NCBI RefSeq assembly: GCF_020905375.1
Contig: NZ_JAJJBU010000023.1
Coordinates: 104,800 to 168,799 of the forward strand
Length of the DNA stretch: 64,000 nucleotides
From: Arthrobacter cryoconiti
GTDB lineage: Bacteria; Actinomycetota; Actinomycetes; Actinomycetales; Micrococcaceae
Reading direction: 5' to 3'
A program made the translations under genes and the position numbers. The notes beneath the pieces were generated by a model. It saw nothing but the letters and a program-made list of their open reading frames with translations. It made no database searches and was not told where the DNA came from. Positions 8,034 to 16,654 of this stretch are shown piece by piece. Within the stretch, counting starts at the first letter, position 1, and the number at the start of each line of letters is the position of its first letter.

Positions 8034-9431
8034 TTATTTGCTTTGGCCTAATGCGCCGGCAACTAAAAATGCCATCTCAAGTGACTGCTTATGGTTCAGA
8101 CGGGGGTCACAGACAGATTCGTAACCGGTGAGAAACGCTTCCTGATCGACGGGGTCAGCGCCACCGAGGCACTCAGCAACGTCGTCCCCGGTCATCTCCA
8201 CGTGCAGCCCACCAGGGAAGGTGCCCAGTGCCCGGTGAACTTCAAAGAAGCCACGAACTTCATCGATGACGTCATCGAAATTGCGCGTCTTATAACCGTT
8301 GGGGGAAGTAACAGTGTTGCCGTGCATAGGATCCGTCACCCACAGTACCTGCGCTCCGGAAGCCGTGACTTTCTCTACTAAGTTTGGAAGTTTCTCCCGG
8401 ATGTTCTTAGCACCCATGCGGGTGATGAACGTCAGACGCCCGGGCTCCCGGTTCGGGTCCAGCTTCTCAATGAGGCGCAGAGCGTCGTCAGGAGACGTGG
8501 TTGGTCCAAGCTTGACGCCAATAGGGTTACGCACACGCGAGAGGAAGTCCACGTGAGCTTGGTCCAGATCGCGCGTGCGCTCTCCGATCCAGAGGAAGTG
8601 CGCGGACGTGTCGTAGGGCAGTCCAGTCCGCGAATCGATGCGCGTCAAGGCTCTTTCGTAGTCCAGTAATAACGCCTCGTGGCTGGCGAAAAACTCAACC
8701 CGCTTGAGCGCTTCAAAATCAGCCCCACAAGAGGCCATGAATTTGATCGCGTTATCAATGTCTTTGGCGAGCTTCTCATAGCGGCTGTGAGCAGGATTGG
8801 AGGTGAAGCCCCGATTCCATTCATGCACCAGGCGCAGATCCGCGAAGCCACCCTGGGTAAAGGCCCGGATCAAGTTTAAGGTGGACGCTGAGGTATGGTA
8901 CGCCTTGAGCATCCGGGCCGGGTCATGCCGGCGTGATTCCGAAGTGAACGCGTAGCCATTGACGATGTCCCCGCGGTAGGCGGGTAAAGTCACGCCATCA
9001 CGTGTTTCATCGTTGGAAGAACGCGGCTTGGCAAATTGGCCCGCCATCCTTCCCATCTTGATCACGGGGAGTTGGGCTCCGTATGTGAGCACGACAGCCA
9101 TCTGCAAGATCGTCTTGACGCGAGAACTGATTTTATCAGCGGTGGCCGCTTCAAAGGTTTCCGCACAGTCACCGCCCTGGAGCAGAAATGCTTTTCCCTG
9201 GGCAGCCTGAGCTAGCCGGGAACGTAGCACGTCAACTTCCCCGGCGAACACCAACGGCGGAAGCGAGGAGAGCTCCGTGACCGTGGGGGCAAAATCCGGA
9301 GAGTCCGTCCAAGTGGGCTGCTGTGCCGCAACTAGCTGGCGCCAATCATCCAAGCCGGGATAGACGGCGGCACCTGGGACGGGAATACCTGATGGACGTG
9401 CATACGTTGGCGCAGTGGTTTGATCAGTCAC
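8034..9431 (-). CDS. aroG: class II DAHP synthase
   Basis: 3-Deoxy-D-arabino-heptulosonate 7-phosphate synthase, the first step of the shikimate pathway, joining erythrose 4-phosphate and phosphoenolpyruvate. It is the class II (plant/actinobacterial) type: signature LLQGGDCAETFE with metal-ligand Cys89, KMGRMAGQFAKPRSS, the substrate-binding LWIGERTRDLDQAHVDFLSRVRNPIGVKLGP block split over about residues 285-315, and WVTDPMHGNT. The length (465) is standard. ATG start at the end of a TGACC context with AGAGGTG just upstream. Adjacent to the kinase gene as in M. tuberculosis (pknL-aroG). It is convergent with the kinase gene with a 65-bp T/C-rich gap. Confidence 0.95.
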   Translation of the reverse strand: MTDQTTAPTYARPSGIPVPGAAVYPGLDDWRQLVAAQQPTWTDSPDFAPTVTELSSLPPLVFAGEVDVLRSRLAQAAQGKAFLLQGGDCAETFEAATADKISSRVKTILQMAVVLTYGAQLPVIKMGRMAGQFAKPRSSNDETRDGVTLPAYRGDIVNGYAFTSESRRHDPARMLKAYHTSASTLNLIRAFTQGGFADLRLVHEWNRGFTSNPAHSRYEKLAKDIDNAIKFMASCGADFEALKRVEFFASHEALLLDYERALTRIDSRTGLPYDTSAHFLWIGERTRDLDQAHVDFLSRVRNPIGVKLGPTTSPDDALRLIEKLDPNREPGRLTFITRMGAKNIREKLPNLVEKVTASGAQVLWVTDPMHGNTVTSPNGYKTRNFDDVIDEVRGFFEVHRALGTFPGGLHVEMTGDDVAECLGGADPVDQEAFLTGYESVCDPRLNHKQSLEMAFLVAGALGQSK

Positions 9432-9540
9432 CTCTCAAGCGTATCCCGCTATCCCGCCTGCATCACAACCGGTCCAAGTCATGAGATGGCGGCATTGAAC
9501 CGGGCGGGCGTTGCTTAAGCACCGCCAGAATGGGAGGACA

Positions 9541-10431
9541 TCACTTATGCTCCGGCGTACCTTCGGCAGAGTCCGGGGCGGAGGCCGGCGGAATCTGCGC
9601 CGGGTTTGAACCGGAAGTCGCTTCGCTTGGAGCGCCGATAACTGTCACTGTGCCGGGTGCCACGGTCGCGGAAGGCGCCATGCGAACGGCTTCTCCGGCC
9701 TTCTTGGGATGCTCCGAACCTTCTTGGTCCTTCGCGGACTTTTTAGCCTTATCCGCAGCGATCTTCTCCTTCACCGTACCGGCGTAGGAATCTACATATT
9801 CTTGCCCGGAGAGCCGCATGAGCTCATACATGATCTCATCTGTCACGGACCGTTGGACGAACCGATCATCTTCCAAGCCCTGATACCGGCTAAAGTCCAT
9901 CGGTTCACCAAAAATAACCCCCAACCGGCGAATATTAGGGATGCGCCTACCGATGGGCTGAACCTTATCCGTACCAATCATGGCAACCGGAATCACCGGT
10001 ACGTTTGCACTCAGAATCAGTTTCGCTACGCCCACCTTGCCGCGGTACAGACGGCCATCGGGGCTCCGGGTCCCCTCTGGGTAGATGCCCAGCAGCCCCC
10101 CTGCCTTGAGGACGTCGACTCCCGTGTTGAGCGAACTAGCGGACGCTGCGCCACCTGAACGGTCCATGGGGAGCTGGTTTGTCAGCTTGAAAAAAGCTGC
10201 AGTCAGCCTGCCTTTGATGCCCCGCCCGGTGAAATAGTCACTCTTAGCCAAGAACACAACAGGTCGCGGAACCATCAAGGGCATAAAGATAGAGTCAGAA
10301 AATGAAAGGTGGTTGCTGGCGAGAACGGCGGGCCCCTCAAGGGGCAGATTGTCCAAACCCTTGGTCCACGGGCGAAACAACAATTTCAGGACCGGCCCCA
10401 AGAAGACCTTCTTTAGCACCCAATAAATCAC
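9541..10431 (-). CDS. 1-acyl-sn-glycerol-3-phosphate acyltransferase, PlsC family
   Basis: Membrane-associated acyltransferase of phospholipid synthesis. From the chosen GTG start the protein begins MIYWVLKKVFLGPVLK, the usual opening of this actinobacterial group, and AGAGGA lies 8 bases upstream; a GTG eight codons earlier is the alternative. The HX4D motif is ASNHLSFSDS (about residue 41) and the second substrate motif is YPEGTRSPDG. The last 60-70 residues form an Ala/Lys/Glu-rich tail (KEKIAADKAKKSAKDQ...) not needed for catalysis and probably disordered. It matches the Rv2182c position downstream of aroG. It is the first of two plsC-type genes in this window; the other lies in the der operon. 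Confidence 0.88.
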   Translation of the reverse strand: MIYWVLKKVFLGPVLKLLFRPWTKGLDNLPLEGPAVLASNHLSFSDSIFMPLMVPRPVVFLAKSDYFTGRGIKGRLTAAFFKLTNQLPMDRSGGAASASSLNTGVDVLKAGGLLGIYPEGTRSPDGRLYRGKVGVAKLILSANVPVIPVAMIGTDKVQPIGRRIPNIRRLGVIFGEPMDFSRYQGLEDDRFVQRSVTDEIMYELMRLSGQEYVDSYAGTVKEKIAADKAKKSAKDQEGSEHPKKAGEAVRMAPSATVAPGTVTVIGAPSEATSGSNPAQIPPASAPDSAEGTPEHK

Positions 10432-10597
10432 AGTACGGTTCCTCTCCGGCGCCACGGAACGCAGCTATTATCATCCATGGCGTTACCCCGCCGTGCACGT
10501 ATCAACAGTAGTCTAGTAAGAGAGGTGCCCGTCGGCAGTCTACGACGCCGCAATACTTCGCCGCCAATGTTCCATATGAGGCAGTAATGGAGGTCCC

Positions 10598-11347
10598 ATG
10601 ACCACGCCACAGCAGTTCCGTTCTGACGGGCACGGCAGCATGGCCAGAGTTGGTGTCGCGCTCTGCCATGGTTTCACCGGCTCTCCCGTGAGCATGCTCG
10701 GCTGGAGCACCTATTTAGCCGATCAAGGATTCGCTGTAAACACGCCGCTCCTCGCAGGCCATGGCACCAGCTGGCAGGAACTTTCTCACACGCCTTGGGA
10801 ACATTGGTACCGCGACTTCGAAGCAGCCTATCTTGAATTATCAGCCCGGTGCGAGAGTGTCTTCGTCGCTGGGTTATCCATGGGCGGAGCCTTAGCGTTA
10901 AGGGTGGCGGCACACCACCCCGTGGCAGGAATCGCCCTCGTCAATCCGGGTTTGACATTTGATGACAAACGAGCGAAATATTCAGGCGTGCTCAAACACG
11001 TACTCAAGAGTGTCCCGGCGATCGGTGATGACATCAAGGCGCCCGGCATTACAGAGGGCGCCTATACGCGAACACCCGTAGCGGCCGTCCACCAACTCTC
11101 TGCGCTGTTCAATGACACGCTTTCACTTCTTCCGCGCGTCACGGCTCCCACCCTAGTTTTTCGCTCCAGCGTTGACCATGTAGTCCCAGAATCCAGCTTG
11201 GACGCCATTCGGGCCAGACTTGGCTCCTCGGAACTCGACGTGGTGCCGCTGAGCAACAGCTACCATGTTGCCACCATGGACAACGACGCCGAACTAATTT
11301 TCGCTTCCTCCAACGAATTTTTCCGGAGGCACGCAGGTGCAATCTGA
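10598..11347 (+). CDS. alpha/beta hydrolase, carboxylesterase/monoacylglycerol lipase type
   Basis: Compact 249-residue serine esterase without signal peptide. The oxyanion segment CHGFTGSP (residues 23-30) and nucleophile elbow GLSMGG (Ser94) are clear; the likely triad partners are Asp193 (SSVDHVVP) and His223 (SYHVATMDND), an arrangement of the Est30-like carboxylesterases. Start ATG has GGAGG seven bases upstream. It overlaps the following membrane-protein gene by 11 bp, so the two are translationally linked, and it diverges from the acyltransferase gene, which suggests a role in lipid turnover. Physiological substrate is unknown. Confidence 0.88.
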   Translation: MTTPQQFRSDGHGSMARVGVALCHGFTGSPVSMLGWSTYLADQGFAVNTPLLAGHGTSWQELSHTPWEHWYRDFEAAYLELSARCESVFVAGLSMGGALALRVAAHHPVAGIALVNPGLTFDDKRAKYSGVLKHVLKSVPAIGDDIKAPGITEGAYTRTPVAAVHQLSALFNDTLSLLPRVTAPTLVFRSSVDHVVPESSLDAIRARLGSSELDVVPLSNSYHVATMDNDAELIFASSNEFFRRHAGAI

Positions 11348-11918
11348 TCATGGGCACAGCACGCCCGATGCGAACGGCAACGACGAAGCCGTTTGGGCAG
11401 ATCTGGTGTCCAGACTCCAAGAGCCCAGCGATGCCTTTATGGACGGCACACTAGGCGGGGACCCTCTAGAAACGGGGATGGCTCCAGAGCAAAAAACCGT
11501 CAACGACTTCGATCCCTTGGGTGTGTGGCGTAAACAAAGCGAACCGGCGCCGACTGAACCGTCCTTTGAAGAGCTTTCCTTCAAGGGCGAGAGAACGAGC
11601 CAAAAGAACACCGAGTCCGCGATTGGGCAGAGCCCAGATTCCCGAGGACCCCGCGACTACCACGCCGACGAATTCGAAGAGGACTTTGTACCCCCGGAAC
11701 CGCCCTCCCTGGCCGGCGTGGAACCCATCATTATGCTCTCTTGGATTGGTGCCGTGGGTGGCCCACTTTTCTTGGTCGTTGCCGCCATCTTCTGGCGCGG
11801 AATTCCGTTCTTGGCCGTAATCGGGGTCATCATGGCATTTCTCGCCGGCACCGGTTACCTGCTGTTCAAGCTCCCCCACAGCCGCGAGAACGACGACGGC
11901 GACGGCGCGGTGGTCTAA
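11337..11918 (+). CDS. two-helix membrane protein of unknown function
   Basis: 193-residue protein beginning at GTG with GGAGG seven bases upstream, inside the end of the esterase gene. The first 130 residues are acidic and hydrophilic with no fold that I recognise (ending EEDFVPPEPPSLAG), followed by two transmembrane helices (about residues 133-157 and 158-180) separated by a short RGIPF turn, then a polar acidic tail. The pattern (long acidic cytosolic head, PPEPP before two helices) recurs in many Micrococcaceae hypothetical proteins. It is convergent with the glucokinase gene 10 bp away. No function assigned. Confidence 0.75.
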   Translation: MQSDHGHSTPDANGNDEAVWADLVSRLQEPSDAFMDGTLGGDPLETGMAPEQKTVNDFDPLGVWRKQSEPAPTEPSFEELSFKGERTSQKNTESAIGQSPDSRGPRDYHADEFEEDFVPPEPPSLAGVEPIIMLSWIGAVGGPLFLVVAAIFWRGIPFLAVIGVIMAFLAGTGYLLFKLPHSRENDDGDGAVV

Positions 11919-11928
11919 AGCCGTCTGC

Positions 11929-12921
11929 CTAGGCCGGTGCGCCCAACCCTCGCCTTCGTCGGCGTACACCGAGTCGGTTCGACTGGCGAACCCGAGATAG
12001 ATCCGCAGCCCCTATGAGCCCGGCCGACGGCCCTAGCCCGGCAGCAACGATCTTTGCCTCTTGGCGAAAGCCCCTACCAGTGAGGTTTTTTGAGTACGCA
12101 CGCCGAGCGGGTTCAAGCAACAGGTCACCAGCCGCAGACAAGCCCCCACCAATGACGAACAACGCCGGATCTAGGGCTGCAGCCAGATTCGCGATACCTA
12201 GGCCCAACCATTCCCCCACCTCTTCTACAAGTTCCCGAGAGGTTGCTTCACCGGCCAGCGCAAGTTCGGTCACCACCGTTCCAGTAATGTCCTTGGCCCG
12301 GCCGTGGACACTTGCGAGCATTTCTGTGGCCATGGGTGATTTGGCCCGTGCCAGCTCACGAGCTTCCCGTCCCAGCGCGTTACCGGACGCATATTGTTCC
12401 CAGCAACCGCGGTTTCCGCATTCGCAGCGGTGCCCACCAGGAACAATCACCTGATGTCCAAATTCACCAGCCAACCCGAAGCTGCCTCGTTCCACCCGGC
12501 CGTCCATCACAAGGGCCCCACCGATCCCTGTGCCCAGCGTCAGGCACACCATGCGGTCGTTGCCTCTCCCAGCACCAAAGCGCCATTCCGCCCACCCGGC
12601 AGCATCGGCGTCGTTGGCAACTGTGACCGGCCTGTTGAGCAGGCTTTCAAGATTTTCCCGTAAAGGCTCGTTGCGCCAGGCCAGGTGCGGACTGAACATG
12701 ACGGTGCCTCCGTCAAGATCCATCCATCCAGCAGCCCCGATACCCACGCTGCGAATATTGTGTCGGGCACCAAGCTCGCGGGCAAGATCAGCAATGACGG
12801 CCTCGACGGCGCGAGCATCGCGCCCCGGGGTGTCATAGCGTAGTTCCTCTAGGATGACCCCGCTCCCGTTCACCACTCCGGCCGCTACCTTGGTACCGCC
12901 AATGTCGATGCCCAGTGCCAA
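11929..12921 (-). CDS. glk: ROK-family glucokinase
   Basis: Sugar kinase that phosphorylates glucose with ATP. The phosphate-binding DIGGTKVAAG is at the very N-terminus, followed by the catalytic Asp in VANDADAAG, GTGIGGALV, the metal/substrate His in AGEFGH, and the zinc-binding motif HRCECGNRGCWEQYASG typical of ROK proteins. A TTG start preceded by GGGAGG gives a protein starting right before ALGIDIGGTK, the normal length for ROK glucokinases; an upstream ATG at base 13005 would add 28 basic residues without ribosome site and is less likely. No N-terminal helix-turn-helix, so it is an enzyme and not a ROK repressor. It diverges from the acyl-CoA ligase gene. Confidence 0.88.
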   Translation of the reverse strand: MALGIDIGGTKVAAGVVNGSGVILEELRYDTPGRDARAVEAVIADLARELGARHNIRSVGIGAAGWMDLDGGTVMFSPHLAWRNEPLRENLESLLNRPVTVANDADAAGWAEWRFGAGRGNDRMVCLTLGTGIGGALVMDGRVERGSFGLAGEFGHQVIVPGGHRCECGNRGCWEQYASGNALGREARELARAKSPMATEMLASVHGRAKDITGTVVTELALAGEATSRELVEEVGEWLGLGIANLAAALDPALFVIGGGLSAAGDLLLEPARRAYSKNLTGRGFRQEAKIVAAGLGPSAGLIGAADLSRVRQSNRLGVRRRRRGLGAPA

Positions 12922-13030
12922 AGAACCTCCCACCGGCGCGCCGCCGACAAAACGAAGGGCTGGCCGGATGGCTGAGGATCTTAGGGGGTACCGAAGTTGA
13001 CGCATGCATCGATTCTATCCAGCGTTTCCG

Positions 13031-13046
13031 ACCACAACGTTGTGGT
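13031..13046. promoter_or_regulatory. 16-bp perfect palindrome in glk/acyl-CoA ligase intergenic region
   Basis: ACCACAACGTTGTGGT is a perfect 16-bp palindrome in the divergent spacer. The size and symmetry fit an operator for a dimeric regulator (LacI- or TetR-like); the regulator is not encoded nearby. Confidence 0.5.
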
Positions 13047-13077
13047 GGAATTGTATGTGTGACCCAAACGACATAAA

Positions 13078-13093
13078 GTTACTGACGAGTAAC
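13078..13093. promoter_or_regulatory. inverted repeat upstream of acyl-CoA ligase
   Basis: GTTACT-GACG-AGTAAC, a six-base-arm inverted repeat 80 bp before the fadD start. Similar TTACT-N4-AGTAA sites are bound by TetR-type acyl-CoA-responsive regulators in actinobacteria, which would suit the neighbouring gene; this is inference. Confidence 0.45.
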
Positions 13094-13173
13094 ATATCCG
13101 AAGCTCGACACTTAGTCCGTGCCGGATAGAGTAAGGCCAACCCCTAGTGGCCCCACAGATCGAAGGAGTCAAT

Positions 13174-14988
13174 GTGCGAGAGATAACAGTTCCGGCCAAG
13201 GTGGTCAGTCCGCGGACTATGAACACCACTGACTTTGTCCTGCGACAAGCTAAGTTGGAGAGCAACCCGGCGCTGTTTTCCCGTCGAAACGCAGACAACG
13301 TTTGGGTAGATATTTCTGCCAAAGAATTCCACGCAGACGTGTGCGCAATAGCGAAGGGCCTCATTGCCAGTGGCATCGAGGTCGGTGATCGCATCGGCAT
13401 CATGGCGCGTACTAGGTACGAATGGAGCTTGGTGGACTTCGCCATCTGGTTTACCGGAGCAGTCTCTGTTCCGATCTATGAAACCTCCTCGCCGTCGCAG
13501 GTGGCCTGGAACTTAGGCGACTCCGGCGCCGTCGCGGTCATTGCTGAGAGCGCAAGCCATGAGAACGTAATCCGACAAGCGGCCCACAGCGAGAACCTTA
13601 CTGTCCTCAAAGACGTGTGGTTGATGGAAGGCAACGGCCTTGACGCCTTGCGTGAGGCCGGCAAGGACGTTACCGAAGCCGCCTTGGAAGTGCGACGAAC
13701 CGCCAACGGGCTCGACGACGTCGCGACCATCATTTACACCTCCGGAACCACAGGACGTCCCAAAGGGTGCATGCTCACTCACCACAATTTTGTTGAGCTC
13801 AGTGAGAATGCCTTGGCTGTTCTGGCTAAAGACGTGCTTTCATCTGGCTCGCAAACCATCATGTTCTTGCCGTTGGCTCACGTTTTCGCCCGCTACATTT
13901 CGGTCCTGGCCGTGGCAGGTGGGGCAAAAGTCGGCCACACCCCGGATATCAAACACCTTCTTGAAGACCTCCAGAGCTTCAAACCCACCTTCATCCTTGC
14001 GGTGCCCCGCGTCTTTGAAAAGGTCTATAACTCGGCTGCGCTGAAAGCCGAAGGAGACGGGAAGGGCAAAATCTTTGCAGCAGCCGCCACAACCGCGATC
14101 GAGTACTCGCGGGCCAGCCAGGACGGCAAGGTGCCGTTTCTCCTCGGCGCCAAACATGCACTGTTTAACAAGCTGGTATATGGGAAGTTGCGCGCGGCCA
14201 TGGGTGGACAGGTGCATCATGCTGTCTCCGGCGGCGGGCCCTTGGGCGAACGCCTAGGGCACTTCTTCCAGGGCATCGGCATGCAAATTTTGGAAGGTTA
14301 TGGGCTGACGGAAACCACAGCACCCATCACGGTGAATCGCCCGGAGCGCATCCGGATAGGCACCGTCGGCGCCCCGTTACCAGGTAACTCCGTCAAGATT
14401 GCCGACGACGGAGAGATCCTCGCAAAGGGCGTCTGCGTTATGAAGGGATACTTCGGTCGCGATGATCTCACCGCGGAAGCGTTCGTGGACGGTTGGTTCC
14501 GTACCGGGGACATCGGCGAACTGGACGATCAGGGGTTCCTGAAGATCACCGGGCGCAAAAAAGAAATCATCGTTACAGCAAGTGGAAAGAACGTGGTTCC
14601 AGCTTTGTTGGAAGACCAAATCCGCGCCGACGCAATAGTTTCCCAATGCTTGGTGGTTGGTGACAACCGTCCCTTCATCGCCGCGTTGGTGACCTTGGAC
14701 GAAGAGGCTCTTCCCCAATGGGGCAAACAACGCAACTTGCCGGCGGGGCTGAGCGTGGCAGAGGCAGCCAAGAACCCGATCGTCGTTGCCGCCGTTCAAA
14801 GTGCCATCGATAAAGCCAATACCAGCGTCTCCCATGCCGAGGCAATCAAGTCATTTAGGATCGTTGATTCAGACTTCACGGAAACCTCCGGTCATTTGAC
14901 CCCCTCTTTGAAGGTCAAGCGCGGCCAGGTACTCAAGGACTACGAGGCTGTACTGGAAGACATCTACACGGCAAAGAAACCCGCGTAG
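13174..14988 (+). CDS. long-chain fatty acid-CoA ligase (FadD15-like)
   Basis: ANL-superfamily enzyme that activates long-chain fatty acids to acyl-CoA through an acyl-adenylate. Signatures are the P-loop TIIYTSGTTGRPKGC, the motif GYGLTETTAPI, GWFRTGDIGELDDQG and the hinge GRKKEIIVTASGKNV. The GTG start has AAGGAG five bases upstream and gives MREITVPAKV, the usual N-terminus in the family; an upstream in-frame GTG nine codons earlier lacks a ribosome site. Length is 604 residues. Its place in the cluster after glk and aroG mirrors M. tuberculosis fadD15 (Rv2187). Two inverted repeats lie in its upstream region. It is closed by a long hairpin shared with the convergent MinD-like gene. Confidence 0.93.
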   Translation: MREITVPAKVVSPRTMNTTDFVLRQAKLESNPALFSRRNADNVWVDISAKEFHADVCAIAKGLIASGIEVGDRIGIMARTRYEWSLVDFAIWFTGAVSVPIYETSSPSQVAWNLGDSGAVAVIAESASHENVIRQAAHSENLTVLKDVWLMEGNGLDALREAGKDVTEAALEVRRTANGLDDVATIIYTSGTTGRPKGCMLTHHNFVELSENALAVLAKDVLSSGSQTIMFLPLAHVFARYISVLAVAGGAKVGHTPDIKHLLEDLQSFKPTFILAVPRVFEKVYNSAALKAEGDGKGKIFAAAATTAIEYSRASQDGKVPFLLGAKHALFNKLVYGKLRAAMGGQVHHAVSGGGPLGERLGHFFQGIGMQILEGYGLTETTAPITVNRPERIRIGTVGAPLPGNSVKIADDGEILAKGVCVMKGYFGRDDLTAEAFVDGWFRTGDIGELDDQGFLKITGRKKEIIVTASGKNVVPALLEDQIRADAIVSQCLVVGDNRPFIAALVTLDEEALPQWGKQRNLPAGLSVAEAAKNPIVVAAVQSAIDKANTSVSHAEAIKSFRIVDSDFTETSGHLTPSLKVKRGQVLKDYEAVLEDIYTAKKPA

Positions 14989-14997
14989 GCATCCTCC

Positions 14998-15040
14998 GTA
15001 GCCGAACTGGTGAAGGCTAGCTCTTCGCCAGTTCGGCTAC
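14998..15040. terminator. long bidirectional hairpin terminator
   Basis: An 18-bp stem (one G-T pair) with a 7-base loop. It covers the stop codon of the MinD-like gene and starts 10 bp after the acyl-CoA ligase stop, so it serves both convergent genes. Confidence 0.75.
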
Positions 15041-16543
15041 CACTAGGGCCGCCAAACTTTTCACGGCACCCCTAGTCGCTGGACGTAGCTTCGCGAGCTC
15101 CACGCGCGAGCCTTCTGCCAGATGTTTGTCGTATGGGATCCGGAGAACGTTGTGGACGCGGGATTTGAAGTGTTCCTCAATCTGGTTGATGTCCACTTGA
15201 GTTTCTCCCCCGGACATATTGATAACAACTATGGCGTTCGCAACCAGGTCCTTACGGCCGTGGGCTTCCAGCCAAGACAGCGTCTCCGAGGCAAGTCGAG
15301 CCTCGTCCACGCTTCCCCCAGACACCAATACCACTGCGTCCGCTTTCTCCAGCGTGCCCTTCATAACAGAGTGCACCATGCCCGTCCCGGAGTCCGTGAG
15401 CACAATCGAGTAGTACTTGCTCAAAATATCTGTCACTGCACGGTAGTCGGAATCGTCAAAGGCTTGGGCCACGGCCGGATCGGTATCACTGGCCAAGATG
15501 TCTAGACGCGACCCGTCCCGAGCCACGTACTCACACAACTGCGAGAATGTGGTGACATCGAATCTGTCCTTGACCAGGTTGCGCGCTGTATAGTCAGCGC
15601 TCCCCGGGGATCGGTCTGAAAGCGTGCCACGGTCAGGGTTGGCATCCATGGCGATGACCCTGTCCTCGCGAATGTCGGCCAGGACCATTCCCAGCAATGT
15701 GGTGACGGTCGTCTTTCCGACTCCACCCTTGCGTGAGAGCACCGGGACGTAGCGGGTGTGGTTACCCAACCGTGAAGCAATCAGGTTATCTTGTGCACGC
15801 TCCAAACGGACCTTATCCGAATCTCCCACGTTCACGGCCCCAAACGTCACCCTGTACAAGAGTCGGCGCCAACCGTTAACCGGTGCTGCCGCCACCTTGG
15901 ATAAAAGTCGATCACTCGTTAGTGCTGCGGCCGGCTCTGGGCCGTCCTCACGCTGACGGCGCGGGCTCGTCAATTCTTGAGCCACACCCGTCCCCGGATG
16001 CACCACCGAATGCGTCACCGGAGCGAATCCTGGGACTGGCGGAAAAACGGTCGAATCAACCGGCGCTGAGGCATGTTCGGTTGACACAGGCGCAGAGGGC
16101 GCCACAGCAGGGACGATGGCATTGACTGCACCGGTGAATGCTGGATCCACTGTGGCCCCTTGAAGGTCAAGACGATCCAGGGTGACGGCAGCGGGACCGG
16201 ACGTGACCGTCATGACGGGCACGTACGCAGACGCATCTTTGCGCGCTTCCTTGCCACCTTCGCCAGCGCTGTCGAGCTCAGCCTCGCCAGCGTTCTCGCT
16301 GGAGGCTTGCAACCCTGCCTTGGCAGAATCTACGAACTTGGCAGAATCAACGAACGTGGCAGAATCAACCGATTCAACAGTTTCGACTTTTTTGTCTTTT
16401 TCGACCTTGTCGTCTGTTTCCGCGGTTTCGGCGGCCGCTACGGAATCCGCAGGTGCCTCAAAAGGCGCAGGGGCAGCATCCTCGGGGGTTGCCGGCGTGC
16501 TGTTCTTGTTTGCCATGTCTCCACTTGCTGTCGCTTTGTACAT
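15017..16543 (-). CDS. EspI-like MinD/ParA family ATPase with long acidic N-terminal region
   Basis: Roughly 508 residues. The first 210 are low complexity: acidic and Ala/Pro-rich, with three near-repeats of (V)DSAxFVDSAK around residues 60-76. The C-terminal 270 residues are a SIMIBI ATPase: the conserved lead-in GWRRLLYRVTFGAVN, the deviant Walker A SRKGGVGKTT, VIAMDANPDRGTL (Walker A' region), and SIVLTDSGTGM. This layout (disordered head, RRLxxR lead-in, KGGVGKTT, MDANPD) is that of EspI/Rv3876-type proteins linked to type VII secretion in mycobacteria and streptomycetes, but no ESX genes are visible here. TTG/ATG at the start are adjacent; a later ATG (codon 11) has GGAG only 2 bases away. 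It is 108 bp downstream of pyc and could be co-transcribed. Function unknown. Confidence 0.8.
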   Translation of the reverse strand: MYKATASGDMANKNSTPATPEDAAPAPFEAPADSVAAAETAETDDKVEKDKKVETVESVDSATFVDSAKFVDSAKAGLQASSENAGEAELDSAGEGGKEARKDASAYVPVMTVTSGPAAVTLDRLDLQGATVDPAFTGAVNAIVPAVAPSAPVSTEHASAPVDSTVFPPVPGFAPVTHSVVHPGTGVAQELTSPRRQREDGPEPAAALTSDRLLSKVAAAPVNGWRRLLYRVTFGAVNVGDSDKVRLERAQDNLIASRLGNHTRYVPVLSRKGGVGKTTVTTLLGMVLADIREDRVIAMDANPDRGTLSDRSPGSADYTARNLVKDRFDVTTFSQLCEYVARDGSRLDILASDTDPAVAQAFDDSDYRAVTDILSKYYSIVLTDSGTGMVHSVMKGTLEKADAVVLVSGGSVDEARLASETLSWLEAHGRKDLVANAIVVINMSGGETQVDINQIEEHFKSRVHNVLRIPYDKHLAEGSRVELAKLRPATRGAVKSLAALVVAELAKS

Positions 16544-16654
16544 CAAATGCCGCCGCGGCCGGAAAAGAATTCCGGCCGCGGGAGCGCGTATTGATTGACA
16601 GTTTAGCGTAACGGGCGTTTCACGGCTGCGAATATCCTGGTCCCACTAGGTGGT

